Shown one piece after another: positions 1-4,523 of a stretch of DNA of 24,467 nucleotides. Position 1 is the first letter of the stretch. Every line of letters starts with the position of its first letter. Source of the stretch: Treponema sp. UBA937 (GTDB taxonomy: Bacteria > Spirochaetota > Spirochaetia > Treponematales > Breznakiellaceae); NCBI GenBank assembly GCA_002293455.1, contig DBDH01000031.1:1-24467 (forward strand), read 5' to 3'. The notes below the pieces were generated by a model that worked only from the letters and a program-made list of their open reading frames with translations, ran no database searches and was not told the DNA's origin. A program made the translations under genes and the position numbers.

Positions 1-181
1 TCGGTGATTTTTTGATCTTTTTTTCACTTCTTGTTATTAAGCTGCTGATAAGTTGTTGTTGTCTGTTTGTTATAATTTCATGCGAAAAAAAATTTATTCT
101 TTAACGGAGGAATCGATGAAAAAATTCTCAAAGAGCATTGGGATTGTCATTTTGGCAATGATAATCGGGTTTGCAATGACG
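1..181 (+). repeat. Lipoprotein leader repeat, copy 1 (181 bp, identical to 3860-4040)
   Basis: By eye this block is identical base for base to 3860-4040. It holds the promoter region, the ribosome binding site and the first 22 codons of the signal peptide. It begins at the first base of the window, so it may extend further left. The identity stops inside the lipobox codons (first difference at 182 versus 4041), after which the two lipoproteins have unrelated sequence. Weaker copies lie at about 1845-1910, 8580-8715 and 9660-9735. Confidence 0.9.
44..76 (+). promoter_or_regulatory. Candidate promoter of the DUF1566 lipoprotein (GCTGATAA box and TATAAT box)
   Basis: GCTGATAA lies at 44-51 and TATAAT at 71-76, separated start to start by 27 nt. 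The same two boxes with the same separation recur before four other genes in the window. TATAAT is a perfect sigma70-type -10 box, but no good -35 sits 17 nt upstream of it. GCTGATAA differs by one base from the sigma28 -10 box GCCGATAA; the matching TAAA -35 element is poor. Which box is used cannot be decided from sequence alone. Confidence 0.5.
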
Positions 182-727
182 GCTTGTAAAAACCCCGCGG
201 GGGGCAAGAAAACAACCACATACGCCATAGGTGATACCGGACCTGCCGGAGGCATTGTGTTTTATGACAAAGGCGAAGTTACAGACGGCTGGCGTTATCT
301 GGAAGCGGCTCCTGCGGAAGAAGAGTTTGAAGCGGAGTGGGGAGCAATGGATTATGATGTTGCCGGTACACAAACAGGAGTTGGTACAGGGAAAGAAAAT
401 ACACGACTCATTGTAGAGGCTCTTAATACACTCGGTGAAACCGGTAAAGCGGCTCAGCTTTGCGATGAATTGATTGTTGGTGAATTTACAGACTGGTTCT
501 TGCCAAGTATAGATGAGCTTGACTTGATGTATGATAATTTACAGGAAAACGGATTGGGCGGGTTCCACGATGTTTCAACCGATGATTACTACTGGTCTTC
601 CTCGCAGGACAATACTGATAATGAGACCGCGTGGAGTCAGGGTTTCAGCAACGGTCAGCAGTACAACTACTATGACAGCTACTACAAGACTTATTCATCG
701 TACATTCGTGCCGTCCGGGCTTTTTAA
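116..727 (+). CDS. Lipoprotein with DUF1566 (Lcl C-terminal) domain
   Basis: Predicted exported lipoprotein of 203 residues. The start at 116 is chosen because GGAGG lies at 106-110, five bases upstream; a longer reading from 53 has no such site. The signal peptide has a KK n-region, a hydrophobic core and a lipobox ending at Cys24 (MTAC), followed by a short Gly/Lys/Thr linker. The rest is a DUF1566 domain: IGDTGPAGG and GGIVFYD near residues 38-51, DWFLPS near 126, WSSS at 160 and a terminal RAVRAF. DUF1566 has a C-type-lectin-like fold and is found on bacterial surface proteins; its ligand is unknown. The stretch between WSSS and RAVRAF is rich in Tyr, Asn, Asp and Ser codons and differs strongly from the paralogue at 8984-9475, while the last 30 bases are identical. 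A surface binding role is inferred. Confidence 0.85.
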   Translation: MKKFSKSIGIVILAMIIGFAMTACKNPAGGKKTTTYAIGDTGPAGGIVFYDKGEVTDGWRYLEAAPAEEEFEAEWGAMDYDVAGTQTGVGTGKENTRLIVEALNTLGETGKAAQLCDELIVGEFTDWFLPSIDELDLMYDNLQENGLGGFHDVSTDDYYWSSSQDNTDNETAWSQGFSNGQQYNYYDSYYKTYSSYIRAVRAF

Positions 728-754
728 CTATGTAACACTTTAAAAAAGTTGGGC

Positions 755-782
755 TGCAAGGGGGCGGTATTGTCCCCTTGCA
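755..782 (+). repeat. Hairpin just downstream of the DUF1566 gene
   Basis: TGCAAGGGG (755-763) pairs perfectly with CCCCTTGCA (774-782) around a ten-base loop. No T-run follows, so it is not a classical terminator. A diverged equivalent (GCAAGG/CCTTGC, 9503-9528) lies at the same place after the paralogous DUF1566 gene. Hairpins just after the variable region are a known feature of diversity-generating retroelement targets, though with shorter loops. Confidence 0.7.
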
Positions 783-813
783 ACTGGACAACTAAAAAGG
801 TTACGTAAAAATG

Positions 814-853
814 CCCCTGATGTGTGCGTTGCGTGCATCAGGGGTTGTTTTTT
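814..853 (+). terminator. Intrinsic terminator, probably bidirectional
   Basis: CCCCTGATG (814-822) pairs with CATCAGGGG (836-844) and is followed by TTGTTTTTT. The other strand also has a T-run after the stem (CATTTTTAC), so it could end the minus-strand antitoxin transcript too. A diverged copy of the whole block, including the preceding AACTAAAA-GGTTA sequence, lies at 6921-6980. Confidence 0.85.
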
Positions 854-994
854 GTATGAACGAAGAACTCTTAAATAATGAAATTGATTTTTTACCGAAA
901 AAAGTTCACGCGTGAGTGACAGTCACGAAAAAGTTATAGTGTCCATGGATTAAAACCTACACTAAATGTGGATAAGGTGCAAGACACTCATTTT

Positions 995-1186
995 TTATTG
1001 ATAAGCAATAACAGGACTAGCATTCTCGTTTTCTGCGGATTGTTTTGTAGTGTAAGCGGATTCTGTTTCTTGGACAAGACACATATCGCTGTATTCACGC
1101 ATTCTTGCTTCGGAAATGGCTCCAATCTTGAACATCTCTATTGCATCTTTATATATTGCTTCGTAGATATCACTTTTAAATTTCAT
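995..1186 (-). CDS. Small antitoxin-like protein (HigA-type N-terminal segment)
   Basis: 63 residues from the second of two adjacent ATGs. The Shine-Dalgarno AGGAGG (1192-1197) is five bases from this ATG but only two from the ATG at 1189. The sequence KSDIYEAIYKDA, then GAISEARMREYSDMCL, resembles the segment before the helix-turn-helix in XRE/HigA-type antitoxins that accompany RelE-like (PF06296) toxins. The helix-turn-helix itself is absent; the tail is a polar stretch ending AYQ. It overlaps the end of the toxin remnant (stop at 1176-1178), as is usual for toxin-antitoxin operons. It may be a natural short form or a truncated antitoxin. Family placement is from memory of the motif and is moderately sure. 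Confidence 0.6.
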   Translation of the reverse strand: MKFKSDIYEAIYKDAIEMFKIGAISEARMREYSDMCLVQETESAYTTKQSAENENASPVIAYQ

Positions 1187-1425
1187 CATTGCCTCCTAAC
1201 TCAATCAAAGTACTGCTTTTCAACCAAGCCTCTATTTGTACATCGGTTAATGCGAAGTAATCTTTCGCACTCATTTTGAACGCCTGCAATTCCCCTTTAT
1301 CGATATTACCTCTATCCGATTTTGCAAACCCATAAACAGAAAAACAAGCTCAAGCCGATTGACCAATTCTTTCAATTCATCGTCCGTGATACCCTCTTTG
1401 TCAGTAAATCGATCAAAACAAATTA
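1176..1425 (-). pseudogene. Degenerate RelE-type (PF06296-like) toxin, internal deletion and frameshift
   Basis: Two toxin pieces are readable in different frames. From about 1425 to 1350 one frame gives FDRFTDKEGITDDELKELVN, like the N-terminal part of the family. From about 1348 to 1176 another frame gives YGFAKSDRGNIDKGELQAFK and continues to a stop overlapping the antitoxin start. Intact members have some 40 residues between these pieces (the basic, Gly-rich KSGGYR region), missing here. The extreme N-terminus is also lost, because the preceding gene's stop (1423-1425) abuts the remnant directly. The product would be non-functional. The toxin-before-antitoxin order with overlap fits the family. 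Confidence 0.7.
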
Positions 1426-1671
1426 CAGTTTTTGAATCTCTGAGGCAGTAAGTCCGGTAATTTTACTGATAACTTCTATGGGCATACCTTCCTTAAGCGC
1501 CCGTTTTGCTATTTCCTGCGATTGTTTTTGTTCTCCTTCACGGATACCTTCACGTCTGGCATGACCGAAGGCAGAGGCTTCATTATGCCGAGCGCGTGAA
1601 CGCTGGCGTTCTATCTCTCTGAACTTGTCCGTTGCAGTTACCTGCCGATACGCTTCAATCGTTTCGTTCAT
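1423..1671 (-). CDS. Stand-alone Rpn C-terminal module (82 aa)
   Basis: The product begins MNETIEAYRQVTATD and carries SRARHNEASA, GHARREGIREGE and a final GMPIEVISKITGL segment. It matches residues 194 onward of the full-length Rpn protein at 7309-8133 and, at its C-terminus, the small ORF at 7040-7306. It has no PD-(D/E)XK catalytic part. The start at 1671 is chosen by alignment with the internal start of the full-length gene; an ORF extending to 1707 would run through the promoter. The promoter of a full-length rpn gene is joined directly to this start, so the gene looks like an internal-deletion derivative that stayed expressible. There is no Shine-Dalgarno; the ATG falls about where transcription should begin, suggesting a leaderless message. 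A role as antagonist of Rpn nuclease is inferred from the E. coli RpnL/RpnS precedent. Confidence 0.65.
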   Translation of the reverse strand: MNETIEAYRQVTATDKFREIERQRSRARHNEASAFGHARREGIREGEQKQSQEIAKRALKEGMPIEVISKITGLTASEIQKL

Positions 1672-1678
1672 ACGTGAA

Positions 1679-1707
1679 AGTATATCATTTCTGTATATGA
1701 AACACAA
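1679..1707 (-). promoter_or_regulatory. Sigma70-type promoter of the stand-alone Rpn C-terminal module
   Basis: On the minus strand TTGTGT (1707-1702) is followed after exactly 17 bases by TATACT (1684-1679). Only seven bases (1678-1672) separate the -10 box from the ATG at 1671. The promoter is nearly the same as that of the full-length rpn gene (8155-8183). Confidence 0.75.
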
Positions 1708-1774
1708 CTTTTAACAAAGAAGAAACGATTCAAATTACAAGGGATAATGTCATAGGTTTTGTTCTTGAACCGCT

Positions 1775-1826
1775 CCTCTGTGTAATTCATTCTCTCCTGC
1801 CTTGTTCTCCAACAATCGATAATTCA
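1775..1826. repeat. About 50-bp intergenic repeat, copy 1 (diverged)
   Basis: It starts CCTCTGTGTAATTCAT and ends near CCAACAATCGATAAT. Closer copies lie at 8378-8436 and 9554-9612. In each case it sits a short way upstream of a copy of the GCTGATAA leader. On the minus strand it can encode MNYTEE preceded by purine-rich sequence, so it may be a relic of the start of a divergent gene. Confidence 0.75.
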
Positions 1827-1871
1827 ATGATTCAATAATTTTCAATCTTTTTTACTTCTTGTTGTTAAGCT

Positions 1872-1904
1872 GCTGATAAGTTGCTGTTGTCTGTCTGTTA
1901 CAAT
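1872..1904 (+). promoter_or_regulatory. Candidate promoter of the chemoreceptor gene
   Basis: GCTGATAA lies at 1872-1879 and TACAAT at 1899-1904, 27 nt apart start to start as in the lipoprotein leaders. Homology with those leaders runs from about 1845 to 1910 and stops before the coding region, so here only the promoter part is shared. Chemoreceptor genes are often sigma28-dependent, which makes the GCTGATAA box attractive, but the -35 TAAA is not clear. Confidence 0.5.
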
Positions 1905-1936
1905 TTATCGTTTATAAAAGAAAGGAGGTTTTTATT

Positions 1937-3778
1937 ATGTTCAAGTCGTTTAACAATTTATCCATCGGGGTAAAATTTCTGTCATGCTGTCTGATTACTG
2001 CTGCGGCATTCGCGGTGTTTAGCTGGAGGAGTATCGGCGCAACGGAGGATTGCCATCACGCTTGTACCCTGCTGTGGCAAGGGGCGTTTGAAACTAAATC
2101 CCTTGCCCAAAGCGCTCAAACCTCGTTTTTCGCTCTTGTGGAAACTGCAAACCAGTCCTTGTTTTACGCTTTTCAGGGGGACACCGCAAAAAGCCAGAAC
2201 CTCCAGCAAGTTTTTTTGTCCGATACCCAATCATTTGCCTTATTTCTTGATGAAGTGCTGCTTGCTCTTGGTAAGGATGCGCAGGTTGATAAATCCATCA
2301 TATCGGGACTTACGGCCACAACAGAGCGAGCCAAAAATACATTGAACAACGAATACGTTCCGGCTATCAGGTCGCTGGCAGATAATCTCAGGGATAATGA
2401 CGACACCATGCAGATTAGTTTGGATTATGATCAGAGTATTGCCATTACCCGCAAGATAGCGGCAGACATTGACGAAGTGTTCCAGGGAATCGCACAGGCA
2501 GGGGATGACGTGTACCGCAACTATGAGGTATATCTCACTAATGTCGTACAGAATCTTAAAATCGCTGTTATCATAATAATAGTTTTGTCTATTTTGTTGG
2601 TACTTTTTCTTGCCTGGCTTATCCGAAAGCCCTTTACAAAAATAATAGGAAATCTCAAAGTCATTGCCGAAGGAGACCTGACTCAAGTCATTACCGTCAA
2701 TTCTAAAGACGAAATCGGTAATCTTGCGCGTTACTTCAACGATACTTTGGATAAGATAAAAAGCATGATCATCATTATCAAAAAACAAGCTGCTTCACTG
2801 CATACTATTGTAACTGACCTTGCAGGCAGCATGAATCAGACGGCGACGTCTATCAATCAGATCACCGCGAACATTCAGATCATAAAAGAGCAGGTGCTGA
2901 ATCAAAGCGCCGGCGTAACCGAAACCCATGCGACAATGGAACAGGTGGTGACTAACATTGACAAGCTGAACGGCCATGTTGAGAACCAGAGTCACCATGT
3001 CGCGCAAGCCTCATCCGCCATTGAACAAATGGTAGCTAACATCAATTCCGTTACCGGAACGCTGGTCAGCAATTCCGCTAATGTAAAAACATTGCAGGAA
3101 GCGTCCGAAGTGGGGCGTTCGGGCTTACAGGACGTGGCAACAGACATTCAGGAGATCGCCCGCGAATCGGAAGGGCTTTTTGAAATTAACTCCGTTATGC
3201 AAAATATTGCCAGCCAAACCAACTTGCTTTCGATGAACGCCGCTATTGAAGCCGCCCATGCGGGAGAAGCCGGAAAAGGATTTGCCGTAGTAGCTGATGA
3301 AATTCGTAAACTTGCCGAAAGTTCCGGCGAACAGTCTAAAATTATCGGCGACGTGTTGAAAAAGATAAAAGGCTCAATCGACAAAATTATCCATTCAACA
3401 GAAAATGTTTTAAACAAATTTGAGGCTATCGACACCGGAGTTAAGACCGTATCAGTGCAGGAAGAAAACATCCGCAATTCAATGGCGGAACAAGGCGAAG
3501 GAAGCAAGCAGACTCTCGAAGGGGTAAGCAAAGTGAACGAAATCACCCGCAATGTACAAAGCGGCTCAAATGAAATGCTTGAAGGCGCGAGGGAAGTTAT
3601 CACGGAAAGCAACAATCTTGAAAAGGTGACAGCGCAAATCACGAGCGGTATGAACGAGATGGCAAGCGGAGCGGAACAGATTAACGCTGCGGTGAACCAT
3701 GTCAGCGAATTGTGCGGAAAGACTCGCGAAGGGATTGATATTCTCATGGCAGAAGTTTCACGCTTCAAGGTGGCATGA
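1937..3778 (+). CDS. Methyl-accepting chemotaxis protein
   Basis: 613-residue transmembrane chemoreceptor. TM1 is at about residues 12-30, followed by a helical periplasmic sensor region to about 206 and TM2 at about 207-229. A HAMP domain covers roughly 230-282 (GDLTQVITVNSKDEIGNLAR). The cytoplasmic signalling coiled coil has the conserved hairpin tip near 420-465 (NLLSMNAAIEAAHAGEAGKG, then FAVVADEIRKLAE), which contacts CheA and CheW. The ligand cannot be told. AAGGAGG lies a few bases before the ATG at 1937. No CheR-tethering pentapeptide is visible at the C-terminus. The gene is flanked by two copies of the lipoprotein leader, and its own promoter is a third. Its location among variable surface lipoproteins rather than in a chemotaxis operon is unusual. 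Confidence 0.95.
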   Translation: MFKSFNNLSIGVKFLSCCLITAAAFAVFSWRSIGATEDCHHACTLLWQGAFETKSLAQSAQTSFFALVETANQSLFYAFQGDTAKSQNLQQVFLSDTQSFALFLDEVLLALGKDAQVDKSIISGLTATTERAKNTLNNEYVPAIRSLADNLRDNDDTMQISLDYDQSIAITRKIAADIDEVFQGIAQAGDDVYRNYEVYLTNVVQNLKIAVIIIIVLSILLVLFLAWLIRKPFTKIIGNLKVIAEGDLTQVITVNSKDEIGNLARYFNDTLDKIKSMIIIIKKQAASLHTIVTDLAGSMNQTATSINQITANIQIIKEQVLNQSAGVTETHATMEQVVTNIDKLNGHVENQSHHVAQASSAIEQMVANINSVTGTLVSNSANVKTLQEASEVGRSGLQDVATDIQEIARESEGLFEINSVMQNIASQTNLLSMNAAIEAAHAGEAGKGFAVVADEIRKLAESSGEQSKIIGDVLKKIKGSIDKIIHSTENVLNKFEAIDTGVKTVSVQEENIRNSMAEQGEGSKQTLEGVSKVNEITRNVQSGSNEMLEGAREVITESNNLEKVTAQITSGMNEMASGAEQINAAVNHVSELCGKTREGIDILMAEVSRFKVA

Positions 3779-3859
3779 GGAAAAAAAACAAACACTTTGA
3801 CTCTGCCTGAATATGCCTTGAGCCGAGTCTGGGCCTGTGAGCCGAGCCTGTCAGATAAT

Positions 3860-4040
3860 TCGGTGATTTTTTGATCTTTTTTTCACTTCTTGTTATTAAG
3901 CTGCTGATAAGTTGTTGTTGTCTGTTTGTTATAATTTCATGCGAAAAAAAATTTATTCTTTAACGGAGGAATCGATGAAAAAATTCTCAAAGAGCATTGG
4001 GATTGTCATTTTGGCAATGATAATCGGGTTTGCAATGACG
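3860..4040 (+). repeat. Lipoprotein leader repeat, copy 2 (identical to 1-181)
   Basis: Contains GCTGATAA at 3903-3910, TATAAT at 3930-3935, GGAGG before the ATG at 3975, and the signal peptide codons. It is separated from copy 1 by 3859 bp containing the chemoreceptor and the toxin/Rpn remnants. Perfect identity over 181 bp between genes of unrelated mature sequence implies recent duplication or gene conversion. In direct orientation the two copies could recombine and delete everything between. Confidence 0.9.
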
Positions 4041-4373
4041 TCTTGTGAAAACCCCGCTGGGGGGGGAAAGGAACCAATCACATACACCGTCACTGTGCAA
4101 AGTGATGATAACGGTACCGCGTCCGCGAGCAAGACTGCCGAGGTTGCGGAAGGAGAAACCGTAACCATCACGGCAACGCCGAACGCGAAACGCTTCTTTA
4201 AGGTAGCTATGGGTAGCGGTAAAATCAATTTCGTTTTCCTCTGTGTCTACTACCAATGTTCCTTCATAAGCAGATATCCATACACCCGGTACCACTTCTG
4301 TTTCCATAAGGAATGTATCAGGATCACTCCCGCTGCCCTCGATAAGAGTAAACCTTGTCTTGGGATTGGCTGA
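3975..4373 (+). CDS. 5' part of a multidomain lipoprotein, broken by an inversion
   Basis: The start at 3975 has the same Shine-Dalgarno and signal peptide as the gene at 116; the lipobox ends at Cys24 (MTSC). After an NPAGGG linker comes TYTVTVQSDDNGTASASKTA and EGETVTITATPNAKRFF, the first part of an InlB B-repeat-like domain. From about codon 76 (base 4202) the plus-strand reading turns into Cys/Tyr/His-rich nonsense to the stop at 4371-4373. At that point the DNA is inverted: the missing half of the domain is readable on the minus strand of 4202-4512. As the sequence stands the product would be an exported 132-residue fragment. Un-inverted, the frame runs on to 6656 and gives 893 residues. 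Confidence 0.85.
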   Translation: MKKFSKSIGIVILAMIIGFAMTSCENPAGGGKEPITYTVTVQSDDNGTASASKTAEVAEGETVTITATPNAKRFFKVAMGSGKINFVFLCVYYQCSFISRYPYTRYHFCFHKECIRITPAALDKSKPCLGIG

Positions 4374-4512
4374 CTCATCAGTCCAATCACCAAACGGCGA
4401 AAAGAAGTTCGCCTTGATTGTTACATTTCTTGCGGGCATGGTAAAAGTCGTCTCCTCCGCTGTTGTACTGGCAAGAGATACTCCGTCTGACATCGTCCCT
4501 ACACCACTAATG
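4202..4512 (-). other. 311-bp inverted segment inside the lipoprotein gene
   Basis: On the minus strand the segment reads as protein that belongs between the flanking plus-strand pieces: ISGVGTMSDGVSLASTTAEE, then TTFTMPARNVTIKANF (the typical end of a B-repeat), then a lipocalin-like stretch with WTDESANPKTRFTLIEGSG and WISAYEGTLVVDTEENEIDF. TTAA is at both edges (4198-4201 and 4513-4516). Reversing the bases between them gives KRFF-NISGVG at the left join and THSY-LKNEMAEPI at the right join, with no frame change and no stop. No inverted repeat longer than about five bases is visible at the edges. An assembly error is possible and must be excluded. Confidence 0.85.
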
Positions 4513-4523
4513 TTAAGAACGAA

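Noticed and set aside
854..913. Short plus-strand reading MNEELLNNEIDFLPKKVHA after the terminator
   Set aside because: 19 codons with no Shine-Dalgarno. It could be the start of a lost gene, but there is too little to support a call.
968..1279. Plus-strand 103-codon ORF
   Set aside because: It is antisense to the antitoxin and toxin remnant, Cys/Phe/His-rich, and has no ribosome binding site.
4198..4516. TTAA at both inversion edges as a sign of a piggyBac-type element
   Set aside because: TTAA is a short, common palindrome. There are no terminal repeats inside it, and the segment is plainly part of the host gene.
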